From contig CANGIT010000004.1 of NCBI GenBank assembly GCA_947454155.1, positions 62,001-126,000 on the forward strand: a stretch of 64,000 bases of DNA, written 5' to 3'. The notes under the pieces were generated by a model that was given only the letters and a program-made list of their open reading frames with translations, searched no databases and was not told the DNA's origin. The position numbers and the translations under genes were made by a program. This document shows positions 50,601 through 60,818 of this stretch, piece by piece (position 1 is the first letter of the stretch; each line of letters starts with the position of its first letter). The stretch comes from Chitinophagaceae bacterium (GTDB lineage Bacteria > Bacteroidota > Bacteroidia > Chitinophagales > Chitinophagaceae).

Positions 50601-51049
50601 TAAGGCTTTTCCAAGTCAACCCAATAGCCCATTTTTCGGGTGATATCGTCCCATTTATCTTTGAACTGCATCACCACCTCACGGCATTTTTTGTTATAAT
50701 CCTCAATGGAAATGGTTTTGCCGATATCTTCTTTGGTGATACCCAGTTGTTTTTCCACGCCCAGTTCAACAGGAAGACCGTGTGTATCCCATCCTCCTTT
50801 TCTTTTTACCTGAAAACCTTGCATGGTCTTGTAGCGACAAACCAGATCTTTCAGTGTTCTGGAAATCACATGATGGATTCCAGGCATGCCATTGGCACTG
50901 GGTGGGCCTTCAAAGAAAACGAAGGGTCGATTCCCCTCCCTTTCGTTGATGCTTTTTTCAAAAGCGTTTTCCTTTTCCCATTTTTCCAAAACAGAGGTTC
51001 CGATTTCTGGAAGATTCAATTGCTGGTATTCGGTATATTTTAATGACAT
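47663..51049 (-). CDS. ileS: Isoleucine--tRNA ligase
   Basis: Charges tRNA-Ile; class I synthetase with an editing domain. The ATG at 51049 (MSLKYTEYQQLNLPEIGTSV) gives 1128 residues; the longer frame adds 57 residues that fit no synthetase. The class I HIGH-type signature is GMPGIHHV in PSANGMPGIHHVISR (about 51-65), the CP1 editing domain (about 190-410) and the second signature KMSKRLGNVV. The C-terminal region has the anticodon-binding fold. The DksA-like gene begins one base after its stop codon. Confidence 0.97.
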   Translation of the reverse strand: MSLKYTEYQQLNLPEIGTSVLEKWEKENAFEKSINEREGNRPFVFFEGPPSANGMPGIHHVISRTLKDLVCRYKTMQGFQVKRKGGWDTHGLPVELGVEKQLGITKEDIGKTISIEDYNKKCREVVMQFKDKWDDITRKMGYWVDLEKPYVTFENDYIESLWWCLSELYKKGYLYESVSIQPYSPAAGTGLSSHELNQPGTYKDVKDTSAVVMFKALNATAQPQIQTLLQQHLVEEFYLMAWTTTPWTLPSNLGLTVGPEIDYAFISTFNPYTYLPVNVVVASPLIGKYFKAEAEGASFESYQGGDKIIPWKEIAVVKGKDLEGMRYEQLLPYAANTLEKIQEETPGAEPFKVINGDFVTTEDGTGIVHTAPAFGADDYKVGKKNNIGILTLVDKQGKFVDGLGEFSGRYVKNYKDDPAYADVNIDISIQLKKDNRAFKVEKYEHSYPHCWRTDKPIIYYPLDAWFIRTTAAKERMSELNKTIQWKPASTGSGRFGNWLDNMVDWNLSRSRYWGTPLPIWCTEDRTELKCIGAVAELREELKKSYEAGLWTPAENRSAEEHILHLTADLHKPFVDEIVLVSESGQPMKRVPDLIDVWFDSGAMPYAQWHFPFENKDTFAKSFPADFIAEGVDQTRGWFYTLHALAVLLFDSVAYKTVVSNGLVLDKAGNKMSKRLGNVVDPFQTINSYGADATRWYLITNASPWDSLKFDEEGIKEVQRKFFGTLYNTYQFFALYANVDGFSFEQNYIPLSDRPEIDQWIISALNNLVKNVTENLDAYEPTQAGRAIEEFVDAQLSNWYVRLCRRRFWKGEYEFDKKCAYQTLYECLETLSKLIAPIAPFFADWLFNNLNVVSHRSTANSVHHILFPVSHAEAINNALEKRMQIAQDASSLILSIRKKVNIKVRQPLQKVFIPALDQEMASNIKLVEDIIKSETNIKDVELLDANNDFIRKKAKANFKTLGKKLGAKMKWAAGEIEKFDNASIEKVLSGDYLLNDEEVKNGEEPIMINAEDIEISTDSIPGYEIAGKGSLTVALDITITQLLQNEGNARELVNRIQNIRKESGFELTDRIHVTIAQNELQESFNEFKDYICREILADSLEFSSDSAISGVPVEVNDVSFIISVNKKKI

Positions 51050-51377
51050 GATAGGTATAACCTGATAGATGAATGAAAAACTTGATGGCCGCAGTCTTTG
51101 CGGGTTGCGAAGGTAAACAAAATTGAGGATTGGCGAATTGCGCTTCGGACAAGAAATGAAGTTGAGCAGAATAGAAATGTGGATTACATGAGGCTTATCC
51201 ACACTACCATATATTGGCACAATATTGGAGAATTAAAGTATCGCTATCATGCCAAGATAATTTTCATGGGCATGTTTCTATTGCAGAGAATTAATAGTAG
51301 TAAAATAACTGGTTTAGGTTTTATTAGGAAAAACGGGGGTATTCCTGCTCCTGTCCATTGTTTTAATTGATTTGCCA
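51050..51377. other. Spacer between ileS and the AraC-type gene
   Basis: 328 bases. It contains a perfect DnaA consensus (TTATCCACA, 51195-51203) that is probably chance, and a TACCTTCG near-match to a -7 box on the ileS side (51108-51115). I see no gene, RNA or repeat family. Confidence 0.5.
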
Positions 51378-52325
51378 TTAAGGCTTTACCAGTAATTCGC
51401 AAGGCTTCAAGCCTGTATGTTTTTTAAACGCGGTGCTAAAATGGGAGATAGAAGAATAACCCAGTGAGGCCGATACTTCAGTAACTGTCATGCCTTTTTC
51501 ATAAAGCAGATACTTGGCATGTTCCATACGCTGACCTTGATAAAAATCAAAAATCGTAGTGCCAAATATCTCCTTGAAACCTTTCTTCAGATAACATTCA
51601 TTGATGGCCACTTTACGGCTAAGCGCCTTGATTGTTAAGGGATGGCCGATATGGTCGAGAAGAATTTCCCTCGCCCTGATGATTTTCTCCCGGTCTTCCT
51701 CAAGTTGCAGAAATTTAGAAAAACGATGGTCATTTTCATTTTTACCCAGCATAGATTCTGTGGCGTAAAGCAGAATGATCTGGGTTTGTGCATTGATGAA
51801 AATGTTTTCGCGAGTATCGGTATAGTTATGATTGAGGAAAGCGTCCAACGCAGTTCTGGTTTTGGTGTTCAGCGGGCTAGATACATCAAAAGAATGATGG
51901 TGTGAAAAATTGATTACGTTTTCAGTCAGGGCGTTCTCGTTGCGCTGCGCTTTTGCAAATTGCATCAGATAGCCGGGTGAATAGGTGAAACTGATCCAGT
52001 CTACTGTTTCGATTTTCTCAACACAACTGCGGGATGCATTGAATTTGCAGAGGTCGCATTCCAGATGTTTTTCGCGGCAGTAGAAATTACCAGATACGCA
52101 AAATTTCAACTCCAACCGGTTTTCATCATTGTTGTTGCCTTGGTAACGGTAAGACAATAAAGCCATGTCGGCCGATGCCCAATCCAATGGTCTGCGATAT
52201 CTTTTCACCTCGTAGCTTACAGAACCGGGAACAGATTTTTGGATCGCTTGCAGCAAAAGGTTTTGCAGCGAGGCGATTTCCTCAGTTGCTGGTACTTTTT
52301 CGGTGATGGCTGCTTGTTTTTTCAT
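51378..52325 (-). CDS. AraC-family transcriptional regulator with a cysteine cluster
   Basis: 315 residues. The C-terminal 100 residues are a standard AraC domain (HPLTIKALSRKVAINECYLK, then SSISHFSTAFKKHTGLKPCE). The N-terminal part has no cupin I can identify but contains CREKHLECDLC and a nearby cysteine: a Cys-X6-Cys-X2-Cys-X7-Cys pattern (about 80-105). Such a cluster could hold a metal or iron-sulfur group and act as a sensor; that is inference. The gene has its own -7 box and is divergent from gyrB. Confidence 0.85.
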   Translation of the reverse strand: MKKQAAITEKVPATEEIASLQNLLLQAIQKSVPGSVSYEVKRYRRPLDWASADMALLSYRYQGNNNDENRLELKFCVSGNFYCREKHLECDLCKFNASRSCVEKIETVDWISFTYSPGYLMQFAKAQRNENALTENVINFSHHHSFDVSSPLNTKTRTALDAFLNHNYTDTRENIFINAQTQIILLYATESMLGKNENDHRFSKFLQLEEDREKIIRAREILLDHIGHPLTIKALSRKVAINECYLKKGFKEIFGTTIFDFYQGQRMEHAKYLLYEKGMTVTEVSASLGYSSISHFSTAFKKHTGLKPCELLVKP

Positions 52326-52336
52326 AATCAGATGGG

Positions 52337-52344
52337 CAAAGTTA
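52337..52344 (-). promoter_or_regulatory. Candidate promoter of the AraC-type gene
   Basis: The minus strand reads TAACTTTG, an exact TAnnTTTG match, 11 bases before the ATG; TTTC or TTGC about 23-28 bases further up are weak -33 candidates. Confidence 0.45.
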
Positions 52345-52516
52345 ATCCGATAAGTTGCAAATTGAAAGCAATCTTGAGTTTGTGACAGAAAAATAACAAT
52401 TCATAACTTTTTTATTGGGTTGCATCTTCAAAAAAGAAGTTTTTTCAACAAAAAAATGGTGGAAAATAAACCTTGAATTTGGGGACAAATACTGGTGGTG
52501 CGCCCTTTATTTTAGG

Positions 52517-52524
52517 TATATTTG
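52517..52524 (+). promoter_or_regulatory. Candidate gyrB promoter (-7 box)
   Basis: TATATTTG, an exact TAnnTTTG match, 46 bases before the gyrB ATG. The region between it and the AraC gene is very AT-rich. No TTTG at the standard -33 distance. Confidence 0.5.
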
Positions 52525-52543
52525 CAGAATAGTGAAATTGTAA

Positions 52544-54550
<2,007 letters not shown>

Positions 54551-54711
54551 TTTCTTTTTGCATCATTCACGAATAAATTGGCTGTTGACCTATGTTTATA
54601 AACTGTGGAGATAAAAAATCTGCATAAAACCTCAGATTCATATATTTTATATAGCTTGTAGTTTCGGGTGAGAACCCTAATTTTAATTTTCTAACCATAA
54701 ATTCTATTAAA

Positions 54712-54912
54712 ATGTCAAAAATGTTAACGGCTTATTGCATGAAAACCAAAGAAAAAAATGTTCCAATGCAAGATGCAGTGATTACAAAAACCGCCCGTGG
54801 TGGATATATGGCTCAAGGTCATGATGGAAAGGGCAATAAAATGACCACTATGCTTTCTGAGGCTTCTGCTCAGCAAGCCATCAAAGACGGAGTAGCTAAA
54901 CAAGGCTGGTAA
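54712..54912 (+). CDS. Small DUF5679-like protein
   Basis: 66 residues: MSKMLTAYCMKTKEKNVPMQ, then a glycine-rich core (TARGGYMAQGHDGKGNKMT). The start resembles DUF5679 proteins (TAYCVKCK...), but the second Cys of CxxC is Thr and the C-terminal CxxC pair is replaced by GHDGKGNKM, so a zinc site is lost. Function unknown. It stands alone and ends in a strong terminator, so it is probably well expressed. ATG at 54712 chosen; a second ATG at 54721 is possible. Confidence 0.75.
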   Translation: MSKMLTAYCMKTKEKNVPMQDAVITKTARGGYMAQGHDGKGNKMTTMLSEASAQQAIKDGVAKQGW

Positions 54913-54936
54913 TACTTAAAAATGTACTTTAAAAAA

Positions 54937-54963
54937 ACGTCCTGTCACTCAGGGCGTTTTTTG
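54937..54963 (+). terminator. Intrinsic terminator after the DUF5679-like gene
   Basis: ACGTCCTG and CAGGGCGT form a stem (one G-T pair) with a 5-base loop, preceded by A and followed by TTTTTT. It ends the small gene. Confidence 0.8.
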
Positions 54964-54993
54964 TTTATGGTGTTTCAAAAAAAATTATCTTTA
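54960..54993 (+). promoter_or_regulatory. Candidate promoter of the first lectin gene
   Basis: TTTG at 54960-54963, made by the terminator's T-run, and TATCTTTA at 54986-54993 (one mismatch to TAnnTTTG), 22 bases apart. The ATG is at 55011. Confidence 0.4.
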
Positions 54994-55010
54994 GTCAAAC
55001 TTAAACCAAA

Positions 55011-57170
55011 ATGAGAAAACTGCTTTCAACAGCCATCTCTTGTTTATTGCTGTCTGTTTCACATGCACAATATGTCACCAATGGTAATGCCACACAGGAA
55101 AGTTGCAGGTGTTATACTCTAACAACAACCAATGCCGACCAGCATGGTACCGCTTGGAATATTAACAGAATAGACCTGCAACAGAATTTCAATTTTTATT
55201 TTCAAGTTTTCCTGGGTTGTGCTGATGGCAATGGCGCCGATGGTATGGCGTTTGTTTTACAAAATGCCGGATTGAATGCCATTTCAACCGCTACCGGCGG
55301 AGGAATGGCCATTGAAGGAATTGCTCCGCTTGCAGCAGTTACTTTAGATACTTACCAGAACACTTCTCCTGATAATGATCCGGCCTATGATCATATTGCC
55401 ATTCAAATCAACGGCAATCTAGATCATAATTCGGCCAATTGTTTGACGCCGCTCACACCCATCTCTGCCACCAGTGATAATGTAGAAGATTGTCAGAACC
55501 ATATTCTCAGAGTTTCTTGGGATGCAGCATCCAAAATAATGAGTGTTTATTTCGATGGACAGCTTAGGCTGACCAAAAACTATGATTTTGTTGCCAATGT
55601 TTTTGGAGGAACCAGTCAGGTTTACTGGGGATTCTCAGGCGCAACCGGAGGGTTATCCAATCTTCAAAAATTTTGCACTGCATTGACACCTAATTTTTAC
55701 TTTCCTCCCACACAAAAAAAATGTGTGAACGAACCTATTCAGTTTTTGGATTCAACGGTCAGTTTTGGTGGTGTGGTAAAATATTACTGGAATTTTGGTG
55801 ATGGCAGTCCTGTCGATTCGGTGCATGTTAATCCTGTTCACACTTATGCCAATCCCGGACAATACAACGTTATTTTCCGTGTAAGAGGTTTGGATGGTTG
55901 CGAAGAGTCCATCACAAGGATTGTCAATATCGGCGCAAAACCTATAGCCGATTTTTCACACACTGAAAATTGTGCTACACTGTCTGTGCAATTCAATGAT
56001 CTTTCTACGGTTACATCAGGTTCGGTAAATACCTGGTATTGGAATTTCGACAATGCAGGTCTGTCTTCCACGTTGCAAAGTCCATCAACTTCTTACACCA
56101 CAGCAGGAACAAAAAATATTGTATTTGTAGTAAAAAGCGCTGCAGGTTGTATATCAGATACATTGAGAAGAACGATTACGATTGGCGCGGTGACTCAGCC
56201 TGTGTTTGCTGCATTGAGTCCGGTGTGTACCAACACGGCAGCCTTCACTTTGACAGGCGGATCTCCTGCTTCATCTGCCGGCGTGGGTACAGGAGTTTAT
56301 TCAGGCCCAGGAGTAAACAACGCTACAGGTGTGTTTACGCCATCTGCCGCAGGACCAGGAACACATGTCATTACCTACACATATACCACACAAAGCGGAT
56401 GTACAGGTAGTGCAACGCAAAACATCCAGGTTACTGCTTCCCAAAATTCCGCAATAGACCCTGTTGATGCCTTATGTGCCAACCATGCCATAGTCAATCT
56501 GGTGGGAACACCCGCAGGTGGTGTTTTTACAGGAAATGGCGTTACCGCTTCTGGCGCATTTGATCCGTCATTGTCAGGAGCCGGAACACAGGCCATTACG
56601 TATTCTTTCCCTGGAGACCCTTGCATCAGCAATGTGACCACGCAGGTAGTCGTTCATCCTTTACCCGCTAACGTTAGTGCGGGCCCCGGGATTAATATTG
56701 TGAGAGGCGGCGGCGCCAGCCTTCAGGGTAGTGGCAATGGCATCTCATACCTTTGGACGCCTCCTGCAGGTTTGTCGGACCCTTCTTCATTGGTACCTTT
56801 TGCCAATCCGCAACAGACTACAGTGTACACGCTTACAGTGCAGAACAGTTTTGGTTGCAGTCTTTCCGACAGCATGACACTCACCGTCACCGAACCCTGT
56901 TTGGATCCGATGAAAATATTCACACCCAATAACGATGGGCTTTATGAAAAATGGATTGTATTCAGTGGTGCCTGCATCAGCAGGGTGGAAGCCAGCGTAT
57001 ACAATCGTTATGGTTCGCTGGTCTATCATGCGGGCAATTACCAAAACGACTGGGATGGTACCTATAACGGAAAAAAACTTCCGGATGCCACTTACTATTA
57101 CGTATTGAACGTGATGGATAATAACGGCATCAGGTACACGAAAAAAGGAAGTGTCACCATCATGAGATGA
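55011..57170 (+). CDS. Surface adhesin: L-type lectin, PKD repeats and CHU_C (T9SS type B) domain
   Basis: 719 residues. Signal peptide (about 1-20), an L-type lectin domain (about 20-232; conserved GADGMAFVLQNAG and VTLDTYQNTSPDNDPAYDHI), two PKD modules (about 240-395; WNFGDGSPVDS, WNFDNAGLSS), Gly/Ser/Thr-rich Ig-like repeats (about 395-625) and a C-terminal CHU_C/gliding-motility domain (about 630-719; IFTPNNDGLYEKW, VYNRYGSLVYHAG, NDWDGTYNGKKLPDATYYY). This is a typical T9SS surface adhesin. It heads a three-gene plus-strand set with a PorP/SprF gene and a paralogue. Confidence 0.92.
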   Translation: MRKLLSTAISCLLLSVSHAQYVTNGNATQESCRCYTLTTTNADQHGTAWNINRIDLQQNFNFYFQVFLGCADGNGADGMAFVLQNAGLNAISTATGGGMAIEGIAPLAAVTLDTYQNTSPDNDPAYDHIAIQINGNLDHNSANCLTPLTPISATSDNVEDCQNHILRVSWDAASKIMSVYFDGQLRLTKNYDFVANVFGGTSQVYWGFSGATGGLSNLQKFCTALTPNFYFPPTQKKCVNEPIQFLDSTVSFGGVVKYYWNFGDGSPVDSVHVNPVHTYANPGQYNVIFRVRGLDGCEESITRIVNIGAKPIADFSHTENCATLSVQFNDLSTVTSGSVNTWYWNFDNAGLSSTLQSPSTSYTTAGTKNIVFVVKSAAGCISDTLRRTITIGAVTQPVFAALSPVCTNTAAFTLTGGSPASSAGVGTGVYSGPGVNNATGVFTPSAAGPGTHVITYTYTTQSGCTGSATQNIQVTASQNSAIDPVDALCANHAIVNLVGTPAGGVFTGNGVTASGAFDPSLSGAGTQAITYSFPGDPCISNVTTQVVVHPLPANVSAGPGINIVRGGGASLQGSGNGISYLWTPPAGLSDPSSLVPFANPQQTTVYTLTVQNSFGCSLSDSMTLTVTEPCLDPMKIFTPNNDGLYEKWIVFSGACISRVEASVYNRYGSLVYHAGNYQNDWDGTYNGKKLPDATYYYVLNVMDNNGIRYTKKGSVTIMR

Positions 57171-57197
57171 TTCATTTAAACGCTATCAAAAAATAAT

Positions 57198-58097
57198 ATG
57201 AAAAGATATTCTTGCTTTCTCCTTATTCTTACTTTCTTTACGAGCTCAGCATTGCAAGCGCAGCAGATTTTCAGGCTGAGTCAGTATATGCAGCATAATT
57301 ATCTGTTCAATCCAGCTGCCGCAGGTGCCGGTGAACATCCCGCCGCAGGCATCACTTACAAAAAAATGTGGACAGGTATTGAAGATGGTCCGCAAACTTT
57401 ACTTGTTTATGGTGATAAATATTTTGCCTCCCAAAAAACAGGTGTTGGATTGGTGATTTACAATGATGTTACTGGTCCTACTTCACGTTCGGGTGCAGAA
57501 TTGAACGTTTCTTACTCCATTCCTTTTGCCAATAAAAAAAGACTGATGTTTGGTCTGGCTGGTCAATTTGCACAGGAAAGAATTGACAAATCTGCTGTGG
57601 AAAAATACATTCCCGGTGATCCCATTCTTGCAGGACCCGGATCCGTATTTACGGCAGATGCCGCCGCGGGTGTATATTTCACATCTCCAACCATCAACAT
57701 TGGCTTCTCCACCAAACAGCTGATTCAGTCCAAGATAGACCTCATAAAAACTGAAACTGCTTTAGAAGCCAGATTGTATCGCCATTATTATCTGATGGGG
57801 AGTTATAACTGGCAAACAGATGAAGACAATGTGCTGGTGCCTAACTTCCTTGTCAAATTCGCCGAAAATGCTCCGGCAGATGTTGAGGCAGGTTGCAGAA
57901 TAGAGCATAAAAAATTGCTTTGGCTTGGCTTCAATTTTCATATGAATCAGGATTTCTCTGCTTTTGCAGGATTTAAACTAGACAAGAAGCTGTCTATCGG
58001 TTACGCGTATGACCAATATAAAACACCACTGAGTATTTTCGATTCCGGTGGCGGTAGTCATGAGCTGACATTCATTTATTCTTTTCAAAAAAAATAA
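57198..58097 (+). CDS. PorP/SprF family type IX secretion outer membrane protein
   Basis: 299 residues: signal peptide (about 1-20), PorP/SprF start QIFRLSQYMQHNYLFNPAAA, GITYKKMWTGIEDGPQTLLV and a beta-barrel ending in SHELTFIYSFQKK. These proteins act with one T9SS adhesin each (for example SprF with SprB) to fix it on the surface. Here one copy lies between two adhesins, with 27-base and 30-base spacers, so it probably serves one or both. Confidence 0.93.
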   Translation: MKRYSCFLLILTFFTSSALQAQQIFRLSQYMQHNYLFNPAAAGAGEHPAAGITYKKMWTGIEDGPQTLLVYGDKYFASQKTGVGLVIYNDVTGPTSRSGAELNVSYSIPFANKKRLMFGLAGQFAQERIDKSAVEKYIPGDPILAGPGSVFTADAAAGVYFTSPTINIGFSTKQLIQSKIDLIKTETALEARLYRHYYLMGSYNWQTDEDNVLVPNFLVKFAENAPADVEAGCRIEHKKLLWLGFNFHMNQDFSAFAGFKLDKKLSIGYAYDQYKTPLSIFDSGGGSHELTFIYSFQKK

Positions 58098-58127
58098 CCT
58101 CCAACCGATTCCGGAATTGTTGTATCC

Positions 58128-60818
58128 ATGAAAAAATCATCACTACTTTTTGTCATTGCATGTGTATTGAACCATTTATGTTTCAGTCAATATACTATTA
58201 ACGGCAATGCCACGCAGGATAATTGTCATTGTTACACACTGACACAAAGCATCAATGACCAACATGGTTCGGTATGGAACAACACGCGAATCGATCTCAA
58301 TCAGAATTTTGATTTTGTTTTTCAGGTTTATCTGGGCTGCACAGATGCGAATGGAGCCGATGGCATCGCCTTTGTGTTGCAACCTACCAGTACCAGTGTG
58401 GGCAGTTCGGGAGGAGGTATGGGCTATCAATATGTGTCACCTGCTGTAGGTGTTACTTTAGATACCTACCAAAATTTAGTAGAAGACAATGATCCCTATT
58501 ACGACCACATCGCCATTCAGCTAAACGGTGACATCAACCATGTAACTTCCAATTGTCTGACACCGCTTACACCCATATCTGCCACCAGCGACAATGTGGA
58601 AGATTGTATGAATCATACGATGAGGATTACCTGGAATGCTGCAACAAAAACGATGACGGTTTATTTCGACAATCAGCTTAGGGTAAGTGCGGTGAACGAT
58701 TTCACCAACACCGTTTTCAGTGGTAATTCTATGGTTTACTGGGGATTTACCGGTGCCACAGGAGGATTGAGCAATGTGCAGAAATTTTGTACAACACTCA
58801 CGCCTAGTTTTCATTTTCTGCCCGACCAAAAAAAATGTGTCAATGAACCCATCACTTTCTACGACTCAACAGTCAGTTTCACGGAGCCGGTTACACGCAG
58901 TTGGGATTTTGGTGATGGCTCACCGATAGTCAATAATGTTGTAAATCCCACACATACATATACCACAACTGGCGACCATACGGTTGTGCTTACCGTCACA
59001 AGTCTCGACGGCTGTGTGGAAATTTTTAATCAGGTCGTTCATGTGGGATCAAAGCCTGTGGCAGGATTTGCGGCCATAGGGAATTGTACCAACAGCATCG
59101 TCTATTTCAACGATACCTCACACGTAGCCGTAGGAACCATCAACAACTGGTATTGGGATTTTGACAATAATGGCGCCACTTCTACCAGTCAATACACTAA
59201 TACCACTTATACCACATCAGGTCCAAAAATTGTGAAGTTTGTGGTCAAAACTTTGGAGGGTTGTGTTTCAGATACGCTGGTGAGAACCATAAACATGCTC
59301 GGTCGTCCAACAGTTGACTTTAGTTTTTCAGACTCGGTTTGTCTGGGTACACCCACCAGCTTTCATGACCTCTCCACCATCACCAATGGAACAGTCAATT
59401 ACTGGCAATGGACTTACAGCGATAGCAGCTTTCCTGCCACCCTTCAACAACCAACACATGTATTTAGCACACCCGGTCCTCATAACGTTACTTTGGTAAG
59501 CTCAGCATCAGGAACCAATGCCTGTGCCGGTAGCAGTGTGACGCATAGTGTATTTGTAGCGGGCAAGCCTGTGGCCGCCATGAAAAATATAGTTGTATGT
59601 GAAAGGCAATCCATTCAATTGCAGGATTCATCATATTCCGCCGATGGCCTGACGATCAGCCAATGTTGGTGGGATTTGGGCAATGGACAGTTCTCTACTC
59701 AGTGCAATCCACTCGTCACTTATGCCACACCTGGTCCCCAATTAATACGCCATGTGGTGAGAAATTCCCGAGGATGTTTGTCTGATACAATGAACATCAC
59801 CATCAATGTTGCAGATAAGCCACATGTCAATTTCGGTTTTGATGCGCCTGTATGCAGAGATAGCAGCATTCATCTTCATGATTCATCTGCTGTAGGCAAT
59901 GGCACCTTGAATCAGTGGAACTGGATACATAACGGCACTGGATTTTCAATAGCACAAAATCCGATAGGTTATTTCTCATTTGGTAATCAGCACGTAGGCC
60001 TGTCCGTTACCAGCAGTCTGGGTTGTTTCAGTGATACGGTTTATAAGTCTTTTCGTTTGATCAAAGCACCTGTCATCAGGTATTTTACCAATGATACCTG
60101 TAAGTACGATCCGGTTCATTTTTCTGCAGCCGAATTGAATCCGCAGATCGGTATCAATACCTGGCACTATGATTTCGGTGATGGAAATGCAGCCACACAG
60201 CCCATTACCACACATGTGTATCAGGCCAATGGACAATACAACACCTCTTTATATGCCATCTCCATTGAAGGTTGCTCATCAGACACTATGCATGATGTGG
60301 TGAATATTTATGGCACCAACGCCTTTGCCGGAAATGACACTATCGCCGCGGCAGGTCAGCCCGTGCAACTACACGCAACAGGTGGTGTAAGCTACAGTTG
60401 GACCCCTTCTTTCGGCCTGGACAACACATCGGCTCAAAGTCCTATCGCTACCAATGATCACGACATGACCTATTACCTGGAGGCCTACACGCCGGCAGGT
60501 TGCAAGAGTCATGATACCGTGAACATAGTCATTTATAAGGGCCCAGACATTTATATACCCACAGCTTTTACACCGGATGATGATGGTTTGAACGATGTGT
60601 TGCATGTGTTACCCATCGGACTGAAGACTTTCGACTATTTTAAAATCTACAACAGATTCGGTCAGCTGATATTCATTTCCTACAACAAAGACAATGGATG
60701 GGATGGAAGATACAAAGGAAGTCGTCAGCCTGCAGGCACCTATGTTTACGTGTTGTCGGGCACAGATTTTAAAGGAAGACCGCTGTTCAGAAAAGGAACG
60801 GTGCTATTGCTCAGATAA
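58128..60818 (+). CDS. Surface adhesin: L-type lectin, six PKD repeats and CHU_C domain
   Basis: 896 residues, a longer paralogue of the adhesin at 55011. Signal peptide (about 1-20), L-type lectin (about 21-235, very similar in sequence), then about six PKD modules (SWDFGDGSPIVNN, WYWDFDNNGATSTS, YWQWTYSDSSFPAT, CWWDLGNGQFSTQ, WNWIHNGTGFSIA, WHYDFGDGNAATQ), each closed by a GC pair, an Ig-like module, and a CHU_C domain (about 805-896, IYIPTAFTPDDDGLNDVLHV). PKD number and linkers differ from the paralogue. Its stop codon abuts the convergent mfd stop codon with no gap. Confidence 0.93.
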   Translation: MKKSSLLFVIACVLNHLCFSQYTINGNATQDNCHCYTLTQSINDQHGSVWNNTRIDLNQNFDFVFQVYLGCTDANGADGIAFVLQPTSTSVGSSGGGMGYQYVSPAVGVTLDTYQNLVEDNDPYYDHIAIQLNGDINHVTSNCLTPLTPISATSDNVEDCMNHTMRITWNAATKTMTVYFDNQLRVSAVNDFTNTVFSGNSMVYWGFTGATGGLSNVQKFCTTLTPSFHFLPDQKKCVNEPITFYDSTVSFTEPVTRSWDFGDGSPIVNNVVNPTHTYTTTGDHTVVLTVTSLDGCVEIFNQVVHVGSKPVAGFAAIGNCTNSIVYFNDTSHVAVGTINNWYWDFDNNGATSTSQYTNTTYTTSGPKIVKFVVKTLEGCVSDTLVRTINMLGRPTVDFSFSDSVCLGTPTSFHDLSTITNGTVNYWQWTYSDSSFPATLQQPTHVFSTPGPHNVTLVSSASGTNACAGSSVTHSVFVAGKPVAAMKNIVVCERQSIQLQDSSYSADGLTISQCWWDLGNGQFSTQCNPLVTYATPGPQLIRHVVRNSRGCLSDTMNITINVADKPHVNFGFDAPVCRDSSIHLHDSSAVGNGTLNQWNWIHNGTGFSIAQNPIGYFSFGNQHVGLSVTSSLGCFSDTVYKSFRLIKAPVIRYFTNDTCKYDPVHFSAAELNPQIGINTWHYDFGDGNAATQPITTHVYQANGQYNTSLYAISIEGCSSDTMHDVVNIYGTNAFAGNDTIAAAGQPVQLHATGGVSYSWTPSFGLDNTSAQSPIATNDHDMTYYLEAYTPAGCKSHDTVNIVIYKGPDIYIPTAFTPDDDGLNDVLHVLPIGLKTFDYFKIYNRFGQLIFISYNKDNGWDGRYKGSRQPAGTYVYVLSGTDFKGRPLFRKGTVLLLR

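Noticed and set aside
51195..51203. Perfect DnaA box TTATCCACA near gyrB
   Set aside because: Single and isolated; one such 9-mer in 64 kb is roughly the chance expectation.
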